Of a DNA stretch of 64,000 bases, positions 1 through 13,690 are shown one piece after another. The stretch is from Lithospermum erythrorhizon (lineage: Eukaryota; Streptophyta; Magnoliopsida; Boraginales; Boraginaceae). The stretch's first letter is position 1; every line of letters starts with the position of its first letter. The translations under genes and the position numbers were made by a program. The stretch covers positions 806,001 to 870,000 of the forward strand of contig JADFUC010001000.1 of NCBI GenBank assembly GCA_019722365.1. Reading direction: 5' to 3'. The notes under the pieces are model-generated. The model worked only from the letters and a program-made list of their open reading frames with translations, was not told the DNA's origin and made no database searches.

Positions 1-689
1 AATTTTTTCATCCCTTATAATAACTTTTAGGAGAGCTAATGCACATGTTGTAATAGAAACCAAGTTTCCCATTCTCAAAAAAGAAAGGGACTAAATCGAA
101 CTTTGAAAGAAATCCTAATTGCGAAAGTATTCAGATTCTTTAAAGGGTTAATTTATTTTCGGCTCTCTATACTATGCTACTTTTCTACGCCATTCCCATT
201 TTGTGTAATTTTTCTGCATTGCCTCTAAAGTTTTTATCTTTTCATGCCCTGGGCTCCTATCCCCCATTTTTAACAACAATGAAATTCCTACTATCGGTTT
301 CGCATTAAACGACTATTTTGCCCTAACACTAAACTAAAGTATAGGGGGGACATTTTACATAATTAAAATAGAACCCCACACTTTTCTTCTTTTAACACAC
401 CCTCTACCTCAGCCTCTCTAAACTATACTACTTTTATCTTCGACACTTACCTCATCTCCACACCACGACTATATTATATTTCTCTTCGACGACCTACCCT
501 TATCTGAGCATATCCTAACTATAAGCATTCTTTCTGACCTACCCTTACCTCCCCACCCCTCCACCTCAGCCCCTCGAGTTTTTCACACCTTACCCTTACC
601 TTTTACCCCCACTTATCCTCACGCCTCGGTCTGAGGCTCCCGAACTATAAGTCATTTTCTCTTGACACGATCCGACCTCACCCCATGTC

Positions 690-1070
690 AGGTCGTTAAA
701 GAAATGACTATAATCTCGTGATCATGGCAAGGGGCGTGGTAGCATTACAATGTTAGCTAAATTACTATAGTCTGCAGGACCATGTACCCAGGGTCTCGCT
801 GGGTGTGGTCGGGGCAGTGGGTAGAAAGTAGCACACTGTTAAGAAAAAATGACTATACTGTGAACCGCAAGTGACATGGGGTAGCTGAGTGAAGCTAGAT
901 CAAAAAGAAATGACTATAGCTCGCGACCGCAAGAAGGAAGTGGGTGGTGGGTAAAGATAAGCATACAAAGAAGAAAAATTACTGTAGTCTGTGGACTATA
1001 GCTATGACCGCAGGTGTTGGCAGTGTATGATATCAAAGATAAACGACTATGGCTTCATGACTATTGTTGT
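690..1070. repeat. Degenerate short tandem repeat
   Basis: A core resembling AAGAAATGACTATA recurs near 700, 755, 843, 904, 971 and 1043, often followed by a G/C-rich stretch such as CTCGCGACCGCAAG. Spacing is about 55-90 bases and the copies are diverged. No coding potential is seen. It may be part of an old transposon's untranslated region. Confidence 0.4.
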
Positions 1071-1530
1071 GGGGACAGATAGTATGGCAGATGTTAAAAT
1101 GCTAAAAATATGTGCTCTATTTACTCATGAAAATGCCCCTTATACTTGAAGATAGCTAGGCAAAATATTTTACGCAGAATCCATAGTATAGACTTATTGA
1201 TAAATAAAAGATACGAATTGCTCGAAAAAATAAAAAGCTTATTTAATTGCCTCGGTAAGCATCGCAAAGATAGAACTAACTAAAAAAAGAGCATGTGATA
1301 AGATAGAAACAAAAAAAACAAATTGTATTTTATTTAAAGCGATAAATTTAGTTTGACATAATTACTACGTATTTATTAATCATATTCCGACAGTGCGTCT
1401 TTCAAAAAACTTCATTCTAATTACCTACTATTGATGATTTATCTTGAAATTACCTATCCTATCATCTATAGATACTATCCCCTTCGTACTAATATTTGTA
1501 TTGATAAAGAATAATCAAAGTATTTTGATA

Positions 1531-2218
1531 CTCCTTCCATTTCAAATTCATTAATGTTTTGGGATTCCGTGTCAAGTTTTTGATCACAAATTACTTTTTA
1601 TTCACTAAATAAAAAAATATAAAATTGGTATCATTGAATTTATTTTTAAATTTTCTTTCATAAATATTTTTTAATTTTTCTCATAATGTATATAAAAAAT
1701 ACCGATAATCAAAGTCATGGCTCTAAAAGCTGAACCTACCATTCAAATGAGTATAAGAGTTTATGAACAAAGATATTTTATTGGTTAATAATTGATTGAA
1801 CTTAAGTATTAGAGATATAATATTACTTTTCTTTCGCTCTCTATTTAAACGATCATCTAACAAAAAATATCTCCTCATTATAAAATGATTGCTTCATTTA
1901 TCAACGCAATTGTATCGGAAGTTTATTTTGCTTCCCTAATACTTTTTTTCTATTGATTGGGATGTTTTCTCTCCTTTAAAATTATAAAATTAATGATTGT
2001 TTTAATAAAATATTTTTATTATAAATAATCAAATAAATGTAGACTTCCGGGCGAGATCAACCAAATTTAATAAGCAAGATAAGAACAAAACAATGTTATA
2101 ATAAATGTATAACTCCAATGCAAAAGGTTGTATTGATAAAATAAATAACTAAATATTTTTATATAAAAGTTCAATCATAAACAATCACTTACATTAATAT
2201 GGAGGGAGTATGAACTTA
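1531..2218. mobile_element. Stowaway-like (Tc1/mariner) MITE
   Basis: The left end reads TA-CTCCTTCCATTTCAAATT and the right end reads ATATGGAGGGAG-TA, giving imperfect inverted ends with the TA dinucleotide expected as target duplication of Tc1/mariner elements. The interior is AT-rich and non-coding. At 688 bp it is long for a Stowaway element, so it may contain a secondary insertion. Confidence 0.55.
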
Positions 2219-3626
2219 CCCTTCAAATTAACTCTAATGTTTGCATTTTGCTTAATACGTGTTCCTTAAGCTGATAAAACTATGTTCTGTTGTTTTATAT
2301 AACAGTTCGATAAAAGTCATTTTAGTTTATATATCAATTCCACGTTATGGAATAAAATCTGTGGTTTCGTTTAATCAAAATTTAAGTTTATGAAAAAAAA
2401 ACAATGTGAAATTAGCTCTTGCTATTGTTTTAAAATTTTTTCGGTAATCAAGTCTTGCTATTGTTAAAATGCATTGAATAATGAGTTGCATCATTTACAT
2501 AAATTGATTCCAAGCAGACTTACTGTCTGTAACAATTATCATGACAGCTAGCTCAGTAATTGTCCATTGATTGATCTGTAATCACAGAATTCTTTTTTTA
2601 CCAAAATAAAATCAATCCTTTGTTTCCTCATTTGGTAAATTGATTTGTTACACAGTAAAAAGAAAAAGAAAATAAATTATTAGATAAAACATTACATAAT
2701 TTCATGAAAGGGTCAGGGAAAAAAAGTTGAGCGTGTTTTCCGGTGCAAGGACGAATAAGGTAAAGCTGAGTCTACTAGACATGGATAAACTCCAACCGTA
2801 GGATCACCATGCAAGGGCTGAGATTGATCTTTTTCTTGATGGGATTTTATTGCAAACTGCAAGACAACTGTAGAAGAAGTGGTAAGATTTACTGTTCAAT
2901 AATCAGTCAAGTATATAGAATTTGAGATAGACATGAGAGGGAAATAAAGGGATACAATTTGTGAGATGGAGAAAATAAGAGAAATAAATAAAGGGTTGTG
3001 TATGGTTGATCTTATATTATATTTTATCTGACAATTTAATTTATTGAACTTGAAAATTTCCATTATCTATCTTATTGATTATAGAGTCAAACTAGTATAA
3101 AAAATATTTGTTGAGCACACGAAACAACGTAAGAATTATTCTTACAGCATACAAACAATTCGTTCATAGCTTTTAAAATATTTCATGTATAAATTGACTT
3201 GGTAACTTGATACACACTTCATAATCGTCCAATAAGTCCATCTCGATATCCACCACCGACATCCAGTTGAATTGAGTTATACGGATTGAGTTACCCCGAT
3301 AGTTGTTCGCAATACTACATGTTAGATTATCAGTAGAATATAATCAAAGTATCTGACAAAGTATAACAATTAATCTATTGCTAATGAGAATGAAAGAGAA
3401 TAAGAGAGATAGAGATAGGAGTAGTACCGTTCTGTTTGGTAGTCTTAAATTGAAGTGAAGGGGGGGTGCAGGCAGAGAGGGGGTTGTTGCAGTAACCATG
3501 GCGGCGTTGCAGGGCAGTGACTTTAATGAATCAGAGACAAAGAATTCAAGTGGACAAGTTTATTCAAATAACAAAGGAAAGATCTTTTCCATACCCTAAA
3601 CAATTCCTGAAAAAAGCTGCAAACAA

Positions 3627-3633
3627 TATAAAA
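3627..3633 (+). promoter_or_regulatory. Possible TATA box of the SRS gene
   Basis: TATAAAA lies about 320 bases upstream of the ATG at 3950. That would leave a leader of roughly 290 bases, within the normal range for plant regulatory genes. The assignment rests on motif and position only. Confidence 0.35.
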
Positions 3634-3949
3634 ACCCCAAAACTCACCCACAAATATTACCTCCCAAAAAAACATACTTTTGCTACTCCTACAACCTCTA
3701 GAGTAACATTAAAACAACCCCCAAATTTTATTTAAACAAAAGGAAATGTCTTGATTGGTTATTAGACTTATTACCCTTAGACCTTTACCTTTTCTTAAAA
3801 AAAGAGAGATTAAATCTTTTTTGGGTACTAATAGATGGAGGTTGGTCACATGTTGCTAGGCTAAAGGTGGGGGAGGTTTTTGCTATGGATATAGTATCAT
3901 CAACATCAAACTTGAGGTTAGAATTAGAGATAGCTAATAGGTATACAGA

Positions 3950-5596
3950 ATGTCTAACTTTTTCTCACTAGGAGGAGGGGGAGGGGGTGGGGGAGGTAAA
4001 GATCAAGACCATCCCCATCATCAACACCACCAACATCAACAACAAGAAGATAATAGTAGTTTGTATTTATTCAAGAATGAAGAGATCTACCCCAAGGGTT
4101 TTGAGCAATGGCAACAATACTATCAACTACAACAACTTAGATCAACCCAAGATGTAGACTTTTCAGTAGGCCCTAGTAATACTAGAAGGATCATCTCTAC
4201 TAGTAGTGGTGATAATGATCAACCTTCATTGTCCTATAACAACACTAACAGATCATCAAATTTTAGGGTTATGAGGCATGGAAGTAGCTCTAGTGGAAGC
4301 ATCAATTGCCAAGATTGTGGAAATCAAGCTAAGAAAGATTGTACTCATTTGAGGTGTAGAACTTGTTGTAAAAGTAGAGGGTTTCATTGTGATACTCATG
4401 TCAAGAGTACTTGGGTTCCTGCAGCTAAAAGGAGAGAAAGAAATCAACAACAACAACAACTTGTTTTATTACAACAAAGTCAAAATCAAAATCAAGAAAG
4501 TTTGAGAGGTGGAGATGAAGATTGTCCTCCTAAAAGGCCTAGAGAGATTAACATTCCAAGAGTTGGTGGTTCTTCTTCTTCTCTTCCTGGTACTCGTTTA
4601 ACAACCTCTGCATCAGGTAAATTTTATTGTTTTTGTGTAATCACAAACACCACATAAAAAAGAATCTTGGTTTTTGCATGATGGAAAACTTGATGCATTT
4701 GTGTAAACACTAGAACACTATCACTCCCTTCATCCCTCGAAAAATCCTCACATTTTGAATTTTAATAATTTGACTTTTTAAATTTTGAATTTAATTTTTA
4801 ATGTGTTATATATATCAAAATATAATATTTTCAACGTTCTTTGCTATTGATTTTATAATTTTGATTTAAATCAAAGCTTTGATTGTCTTTCAAGTTATAT
4901 TTAATCATGAAAAAACAAAATGGACAATTTTAAGTGATGGAGAGTTCTTTTCTTACTTGATTATTCTTTTTTCATTTCATTTCATTTCATTTGTTACACT
5001 TAAAGAGTACAACTAAGAAAAGAGTGTACAATTCAAGTCTTTTTTGTTTGTGGAAATAAAAAACAAGACCATTTGGGCAAGGATTAAAGATGGAGATAGA
5101 TTCTTCATGTCAAATCATAATTTGGCGATGTTGAATTATTTATCAGGTTTTACTAATAATACTCATTTTGGGCACTTATTAATAATTTGTAGGGTTAGAA
5201 GTAGGAGGTCATTTTCCGGCAGAGGTGAATTCTCCGGCGGTGTTCCGTTGTGTGAGAGTGAGTAGTGCGGTGGATGAAGCGGAGGAACAATATGCATATC
5301 ACACAGCTGTGAACATAGGAGGCCATGTCTTCAAAGGGATACTTTATGATCAAGGTCCCGACACCATCCGCTATTCGGGTGGGGGTGAAGGATCCTCTGG
5401 TGGTGGAGGAGGGGTTCATCATCATCAAGAACCGCTTAACTTGATCAACTGCCCGACAAACACCAACACGACCACAGCAACCACCAGCACAATGGGGGCT
5501 AACCTAGGTATTTCAATGCTGGATCCTTCTGTATACCCCACACCTCTCAGTGCTTTCATGGTTGGTTCTCCTTTCTTCCAACCACCAAGGTCTTAG
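3950..5596 (+). CDS. SRS: SHI/STY (SRS) family zinc-binding transcription factor
   Basis: The gene has two exons, 3950-4616 and 5193-5596, joined by a phase-1 GT-AG intron into 356 aa. The protein opens [11 protein letters not shown], with a Gly run and His/Gln tracts typical of the family. The RING-like zinc-binding domain covers about residues 119-165, with Cys/His ligands in [12 protein letters not shown] and [12 protein letters not shown], followed by a basic KRRER patch. The family IGGH domain (about residues 228-278) contains [19 protein letters not shown] in exon 2. SHI/STY proteins are nuclear activators that promote auxin biosynthesis (YUCCA genes) and style, stamen and lateral-root development, in part by repressing gibberellin responses. 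The start fits the family consensus. The C-terminal part has Gly, His and Thr runs. Which family member it represents (SHI, STY1, LRP1) cannot be settled from the sequence. Confidence 0.93.
4723..4946. mobile_element. Stowaway-like MITE in the SRS intron
   Basis: The left end ACTCCCTTCATCCC and the right end GTGATGGAGAGTT form imperfect inverted termini of the 'CTCCCTCC' type. The AT-rich interior of about 220 bp is non-coding. The element lies wholly inside the 576-bp intron and leaves both splice sites intact. Confidence 0.45.
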
Positions 5597-5599
5597 AAG

Positions 5600-8500
5600 C
5601 ATATATAAGGTGTTGTATGTGTAACTTGATTTATCTTTAACTTCACTTTGTAGAATCTTAGTTCTATTGAACAATGGTAGATTTAATTATGGTATCCTAC
5701 AGTTGTTCAACCCCTCTTACCTCACTTAGGTGAAAGTATCTTCATAAGCGTTGGGACATGTTGATGTTGTATCTTACATTTGTCCTCATAAGATTATGAG
5801 AATTAATTGTATTAATGAGTTATTAAGGTGAAAATGTTGGAACTTGAGATGGAAGAGATCGAAATGGTTACATTTAGAATTATTGAAACTAAAATCTTTT
5901 TGGATGTGCTTTTATGATGCTTTTTATTTGATCTGCGCTTATTACCTGGATTTTTGCTTGGCTCAATGCTTGTGTTATTTGTCTCATCGATTAGCTAGTG
6001 ATCATACTTAACTTTTTTGTTCTATAATAAGCTCAACCATTAGTGAGGGTTGAACTTGTGCACATATTGTTGGATATCGTGATAATAAAACACCTATAAT
6101 TCTCCTAGAAAATCTAAATCATGATTTTGAATTCTAGTAAATGGTCATGTTCTTATTTGTTTTATAACATTATATATTGACTTTAGCTTATCTTCCTTTA
6201 TAGATCGATATACATTATATGTATTGAATAAGTATCCATTATTCAATATTGCAAAGTATTGGTATAATAACCTCATGCATTCATGTTGGTATGTGATATA
6301 CATAAAAAGATGATCATAAGTGCCTGATTTTCTTGGATATATGTAGACTACTCTAATACTATATGAGTATTATTTCGAGCTCCCCAATTATGTTATGTAG
6401 CACATTTTGGGCAGATTTCAAAAATTGTGCATTTATTAAGTTCATAACGATAAATGCCTAAGGTGTTACATTGAGCCAAGTAAATATATACTCCTATGAC
6501 TTTTGGTTGAATATCAACTAGAAAGGTGTTTTTGTTTTGTACTTTTGTTTTAATAAAATATTTTCTCCCCCTTTACCCGTATTCTTGTTGGATGAAACAC
6601 TGACGAAATAACTAGATTTCGTGTTAGATCTGGTTCTTTTGCTAAAGAATACTTTTTGGTTAGATTTGTCAGCAATTTCTTTTGGAATAAACCGGAAGAA
6701 TTTGGGGTACTGGATTTGTTATTACGGAGCATTATTTGCATGCATTGGCAAATGACACTTTTGTATTACTGCAGCAAAGATGTACCAATTAAGAAATCTG
6801 CTTAGATCTATTTTTATTTATAAATCTCTCTCATTGTCCCAAAAAAATCCCCCGAGGAAAGTGAGGAAAAAGCTGAATTGGACTAGTTGAGATAGACAGG
6901 CAAGAACAGGCCGAAACTGAGCAGTCTACTCTTAAATGTACCTTTCTAAGGTGTGTTTGGTTTCAACTTTGAGTAAGAAACTTGGGTTTACTATGTTCCT
7001 CAAAATATGGATTATTTAGAAGCTAGAGATAAAATGTTGATTTAGTCTCTAAAACTGTGACAATATTGTGATTTGATCTTGGGTAGTTTTCAAGTTGTAC
7101 ATTAATCGTCATAATTATTATTTTTAATTATTTATAATTTGATCCCTCAAATTGGTGAATCTGTTGGAGGGTGGCATCAAACGTATTTTTTTTTTTTTTT
7201 TAAATATATTAAAGATTACAATAATTTTAGCTCCCATTTCCTATATTTGGTATTCAAAACCTCGACTTCAGCTAATCACATGCTAGCTCATCAATCGCTA
7301 AACCAGTCTGATTATCCTATGCGACAGATTAAATATATGAGTCCCTAAATATTATGTCATGAACCGGAAAAGAGATGGTTGAATTAGTTGTAATTTGATC
7401 CCGAGTCCTCGTTTGTTCAAAATAAATTGCACATTTGTCCCTTCGAAAATTCATTGTTTTGGTGTGACGAGCATGCAGTGTGATTTTACTCACAATAAAT
7501 AATAAGTACATTGATGAATAAACGTTGAGACAGGCTGGAAATAAATGTGATCATATGGTAAAATTAATTGTTCTATATATAGACAGGTTGCTAGATATGG
7601 TACATGTGAATACTAAGAAACTTTCCTTTAGATTCCATTATTTTGTCCCATACAAGTACCATTCTTTCAATACCCCAATTAACATATTGCATTATCGTTT
7701 GTCTTCTCCTTCTTTAATTTCAAAACTTTATTTATAAATGTGCAAATAATAAAAATATACAAATTTCTAAACTTTATATATATTTGGTTTCTAAAAAAAT
7801 AGTGAGCATCCTCTAGTGGGTGATTGAAACTCTTCTATTATTTAGGCAAACAACAATGGAGAAAGGAAATAAGGAAATTGTGAAATGATGATACGGAGTA
7901 TAATTTCTTATTGCCATTTCATTTATTTATTTGTTACCCCTTCATCGCAAAAATGTTTCGATCATCTGTACCAAAAAGAAAGTTTTATTATATGGAGTTA
8001 TTCGCTGATTACTGCTCAACGAAGCGCCCCGCACTCCGCTTAAATTCCATCACCAATGTGGGAGGTTATCCTAGACAAGGCTTCAAATCCACCAGAAATG
8101 CACCCCATACAATGTATGAGTTATGAAATTAATGAAAAAATTAATAAAGTTTCATAATTTTTAATGTGATGTAAGATTATTAACCAATGAAAACAAAGAT
8201 AAGGAATGATGATAATTTTTTTGTATATTTCAATGCATAAAGTTGCATTGAAAAATCAAACAATCACTTATTTCAAATGCTAATTTTTAAGATTGGGCCA
8301 CTATTTTAAAAACTATGAGTAAGATTTTAAATCTGTTACTCCGTATTACATGCACATTTCAATTGAAGTGTCAATTGTAATAATGGAAATAATGTTAAAA
8401 TCCTGATCTTAATTAACTTAAGTTAAGTTGATACATATAAAATGGAAAACTCATAGTGCAAGTCAACTTGAACAGAACAATGAGGACCATAAAGAATAAC

Positions 8501-11050
8501 ATTGATTCAGTAAACTCACCATCGAAAATGGTACAGGAATTACGATGAGACTGAAACACTGAATCAATCAAGATCATAAACTCAACCTCTTTTGTTGAAT
8601 GGCTGGTTGAATTTGAACATAGATCAACTTGGTGGATTCTGCGTATCTTATCAGACAATTGGCCCGATATATTCTTAGATATAATAATCACTATTTATAT
8701 ATGTTGAAAAATTAATTTATTGTATGTATCTCCGAGTATTAATTTACTATCAAAATTGAAACTGCTTTTACAAATCTCCTTGTTTGGCTGTATTTAAATA
8801 ATACTCCACTATCCCAATTTTCATTTATTAAAAAAAATAAAAATAGGAATACTAAAGATGTAAGATAAATTTATAAAATGTTTTTATCAATTATTATTAA
8901 AACTGTCTTGTTATTTATTTTAGTATTCACTCATCTGGATATGTCTGCTACTCTATACTCAACCCCCAACTTAGAAGTAGATGTCAAAATCAAGTCCTCA
9001 TAGAACCTTCTCCAAATCATTGGAATAATGTTTAGCTAGTTAAATACTTAAATGTATGTATGTGCTCATTTGTTAATAAGCTATTATAACCTCACAAAAG
9101 ATACCTAAGACAATGATAACACAATTATGATTATATCATTAGTGTACGCAGCCATGAATTATAGGATCTCGAATTATTAGAGGCACAATATATAGTCCCT
9201 ATTCCTACATTCCTACAATGATCTACTTGATAGGAGATCGGCTAAGAAATCAGGGAACACATGTGGGTCGCCGTCAATTCACATTTATCAACTCATAGAT
9301 GAAGTTAGATTTGGAGGGGGTCTAGTCCACATCTAGTAGTATTCCAATTTATATACACCGTTCTTTGTAATGCTTAAAACGATTCTTCTAATCTTATATT
9401 TTAATGATATTTATATAGTTTTTTTAACTTGTACATATTGTATTATTACATATGTCATTAGCCTTTTTTCATGCTTTCATATTTCATTATTGAAATTTGA
9501 CAAAGATGACAGTAATGAATATTGAATCAATATTGAATATAAAGTATGTATGAACCGAGAACCATTTATTGGGAGATTTCTCCTTGTTTGGAGGGGTATG
9601 TACTATGTTTTCCATGTAATAACTTATTGTGTAGTATGCTAGTATATTGTAAAATTTGTAGAGTTGAGAAGGTATATCGTTCCCCTTTAGCTGCGTCATC
9701 ACTGCTTTGTTTTATTGACTGTGAACTACCTGTATGTAATAATGAAACAAGTATTGATAGTATGTAAATTTCTTCAATCAAGAATGTTTGTCGCTTATTA
9801 TTTTTTTTTTTTTAAATAGTGAACATTTTTGATAATTTTAACTTTATTTAATATTTCCAAAATTGAAAAACTTTATGGGAAAATATTTGCTTATTAATTA
9901 AGGGTATATTTAACAAAACATAACAGAAACGGTTAAGTAATAAATAACTGAATAAAATAAAAAATTGATTTTCTAAAGCAACAAATATTAAGAATTGGAG
10001 GAAGTGTAATTTAGCCAGGCAAGTACGATTTACCATCTTGTAAAGGATTGTGCATTAAATGAGGCAAAATAATGATTCCCTTTGATTTGTGTCCCAAACA
10101 AAATGGTCCTTCATTAGAGTAACATCGAATTCATTTAATTGGCGCTTTAAGGAAGCAGTGTCCCGTTTCACCCTACTGTATGACGTAGTGGGGTTTTTTT
10201 TTTTAAAATGGTCCTTCATTACTTCACATCTACTAGCCACTTGGCTTTGGACGACATTGTAACTAAAAACCACACTCGGGGAGCTCAAATGTCATTTTTT
10301 CTAAGAAATTAGGCGATTGTACTATATATGTCAGTTTGTCACAATGGAAAACTCCGAATTGTTACAGGTCCAATAATAAATCAGCTAGCTTAGCCCCCAT
10401 TGATCAATAGATAGTGCATGCATTAAAATATAGAGATATAGATAGGGGTATGGAATTTTAGTACGTAAGTTGATGAGAGGCCAGGGCGTGCTTGAGTTGT
10501 GCAGTTTTGAGCTGCTAAAGTGGTCCAAATAATCCAGCTTTTTGCCTAATAATACAACTCCAGACTCTGCAAATTGTGCTCAAATATGATCCAATACTTC
10601 GTTTTGGCTATATTCTAAATGTAAAATGGCCCCATCTCAACATTCTTATTGACACTATAGGACTTTTTTTTTGCCGTAAGTTGTAGGCAAAGAAACCGAC
10701 CATTTTAGTACGTGCTTACTCAAAGGGTAAACAAGAGGGGAAGAGTATCCCCAAACTTGTCAATATATATTTTGTATATATATTTTTTTCGCATTTTCAA
10801 TTTGTAATGTTATTCTTTGATAATCAATTATATTATTACTTATTCTAGCAAATATGAAATTGGTATCATTGGATTTGTCTTTAACATATTTTTATAATAT
10901 TGTTTTACGTAATTTCATAATGTAACTAAAAATAATTGATGCTCAAAATTTGATTAAAAAAAACAAAAACGTCATTTGAAACAATTTAGAGGTAATCCTA
11001 CTTGGCCGGAACTATACATTATAACTAAGATTCAAATCTCACAAATATAT
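5600..11050. other. Long intergenic region between SRS and VHA-a, first part
   Basis: AT-rich DNA with no supported gene. Open frames on both strands are short (under 95 codons) and match no family I recognise. Poly-T/A runs occur at 7187-7201, 9800-9815 and 10194-10203. Nothing resembling a tRNA, rRNA or long repeat was seen. Confidence 0.55.
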
Positions 11051-11055
11051 ATATA

Positions 11056-11193
11056 CTTCCTCCATCTCCAAATATTTGATCATCTAGGCTATTTAATGAT
11101 TCCTAAACAACTATTGATTCTAAGCTATAAAAATCAAATATTTTGATACAAGGTTAGAAAATTGATGATCAAATATTTTAAGATAAGTGGGAG
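11056..11193. mobile_element. Stowaway-like MITE, 138 bp
   Basis: TA-CTTCCTCCATCTCC at the left and AGATAAGTGGGAG-TA at the right are inverted ends with flanking TA. Inside them AAATATTTGATCATC and GATGATCAAATATTT are exact inverse complements, so the arms can fold into a hairpin. Size, ends and TA target agree with a Stowaway MITE. Confidence 0.7.
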
Positions 11194-11199
11194 TATTTT

Positions 11200-13690
11200 T
11201 TTAATTTCAACTGCACAAAGCAAATATGCCCCCTTGTTAGCTCACTTGACCCGCTTTCACTCTGGCCAGCCCCAAGAGTTGCTCCAACCAGGCCTTCCTC
11301 TATAGGCCCGATTCACTAAAGGTTCTGGACTATTGACAAGTTAGGTTAGTTAGCTGGTCAAGGTATGGATCGTCAAAAGTCAAGACTAGATCATGAACGG
11401 CCTTATTATTAATCGAGTCGAGATCGAATCTCTACTCATCACTAGACGTGTGGCGAAATGAACCGACCTCGACGGGCCGCTCGGGGCCGCACCGCCCGTT
11501 CGGTTCGCCCGCCCACTGTGCCCAATGGAATCCAACAATTCCGATTCGCTAATTAGCGGGTCGGATCTGCAGTCGAGATCTACCAGCCTACCTGCCGGTT
11601 CCCCACTCCAAATTGCGGGTATCATGAAGAATGAAACGGTACCAATGCTAATACCATACCAATGTGGGGTACCACGCTAATACCTACAATATCAAGGCTA
11701 TAAACGCCAAAACGTCTATCCTAATCATACCACATTTATGGGCCAGAAGTTCAGCTTTTCAACATATAAACATTCAAATATCTTCGGTGAAACTCGAAAC
11801 GCCTATAAACATTGTCAAACTCGAAACCATAAACATTCAAACATCTTCACAACATTCAAAACATTCACACCATTCACAACTCTGAATAAAAGTACGTGAA
11901 TAAAAACATTGTTTAAACTCAAAACATCATATAATATATAAACACATCTATCTACGCTGCTTTTCACTTGTCGCTTCTTCAACTATAAAGTGAGGAAGGG
12001 GGCGCTGACTGGGAACAAGTACTACTGCCACAGGAAAGTTTTGCGCGATCCTATTAAGCGCCTGACATCCCGCCACATGGATCCTCAATCACTGCCATTT
12101 CGCTCATCATCCTCTTCCCGTCCTTCATGACATCGACATCTCAACGCAAACCTGGGCCTACCTCATCCAACAACTTCTTTAAAGTATCACCCACGCATTC
12201 GCTGCTGTCAGCGCGAGCGGATGCCTCAATTTGGAGGATACGGATAGACCTTCCTCCCGATCTCCCGCCAAATGGGTTCCGTGATCCATCAGAAGTTCCA
12301 TACCTCTTTGCCTAACCTCCTCAATTCTCAGAGATCTCCCACTTCCGATCACAACACCATATCTCCTACAAATAAACCTCAAACTTGGGTGAATCGAGGC
12401 TTTTGAAATTATCGCCGCCTTTATTAACCTCGCGCCTCCGAAGACTTGAGACGTATTACATTTTCCTACTAACCAAATGTGACAAGATCATGCCATATCA
12501 GGGCGCTCTTTTAGTCTATGGATGAAAAATGTGTTCGAGGATAACGCCAAGTAGCTTAACCTTTGTATCCGCTCAAGAGCTACCTGCTGCGATCATTTGT
12601 ATCGCGCTTAGTTCGGGTGGGTCTGACTAGTCATGGGAAACAAAAACTCTTGGACCACCATACAAACTTCCCGGCCCCATTTAGATTGTAATTTATACAC
12701 CAACTTAGGATTTTGGGCTCTAATGATTATTGTTAAGCATGTTAGCAATAATCCTCTTGTCTAATCTTGCTACTCCTCACACCACCCCTCAGCTGGATAA
12801 TCCCTTATACATTCATCGTTATCGGCCCCTACGCCTACTATAAAAAATTCATTCCTAAGATCCTCCTCCGTAATCATTCCTTGCACACCATTAACATTAA
12901 AAGTTAATCCTATCATAGGGTCGCCATTATCAAGTTCGGCCCTACGGTCCATACCCATAGACTTATAAATTGACTACAATTATCCGATACTATCTACAAT
13001 TAAATGTACAAATATTTTCTAATTTAGCATTTTCTAAGTATTCGAATACTAGGTTACCCGAAATTGTTTGATCGAGTTTATCGAGACATACTCTTTGCCG
13101 CATTCAGCTCCACTTTCCACAACACCGACCGTGTTCGCCTCCTCCACTACTATCTTTAGTGGATCTTATGACCACTTAAAGTCGCTCAGTTAGCATTTGG
13201 TTCTCCTGCTCCCTTTACCCCGCCTCCGCTTTCTCCATGATAGAAAGATTTACAATTTAAACAAAGTCATTGCTTGTTTTTCCCGGTTCCACGAAAATAT
13301 TTTCAATAGTATCCGTATGACTAGACAGAGTTAATAACGGTATTTCATCCATAATGCATTATCATCCCCAAATTAACAAAATTATTAAACATACTAGCAT
13401 TATCACTTTGAATACTTTTAACAAGGTTACGCTTTTGATGCCATTAATTTAGAAGAATAAATATCAAAATTCTATAAAAGTCGATGACAATACCGATCGT
13501 GAATGAAAGTAGTTTAGCATTGTTGATTCACTTGATTGTAACGAACAAGCCCAAAAACCACAAGTAAATCTAATAATTGCTTAGAAAGTGATTCTTATTT
13601 TGATATCGCTTAAGAATGATTGGCGAAGTCATGAAATGGGCGGAGTGTGCCGCTCTTTACGCACCTCTTCATTTTGAGTTTGAGAAATCG
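11200..13690. mobile_element. GC-richer block, probable decayed transposon
   Basis: The base composition shifts sharply above the flanks (for example 11450-11600 and 12000-12330) and CpG is frequent. Minus-strand frames at 11386-11625, 12179-12382 and 12770-12958 are open for 62-79 codons but show no domain I can name. This looks like an old transposable element whose coding frames are broken. Neither the superfamily nor the ends could be fixed. Confidence 0.4.

Larger units (their letters stand above)
1..3620. other. Intergenic region upstream of the SRS gene
   Basis: No coding gene is supported here. The first 650 bases are pyrimidine-rich on the + strand (C/T runs around 400-620). Bases 690-1090 hold a loose short repeat listed separately, and 1531-2218 looks like a Stowaway-type MITE. 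The rest is AT-rich with no open frame of note. A 72-codon frame at 3517-3735 overlaps the TATA-like site and leader of the SRS gene and is not a convincing protein. Confidence 0.6.

Noticed and set aside
3517..3735. 72-codon + strand frame upstream of the SRS gene
   Set aside because: It overlaps the TATA-like box and likely leader, has Lys/Asn/Thr-rich low-complexity content, and no recognisable domain. It is better explained as leader or promoter DNA.
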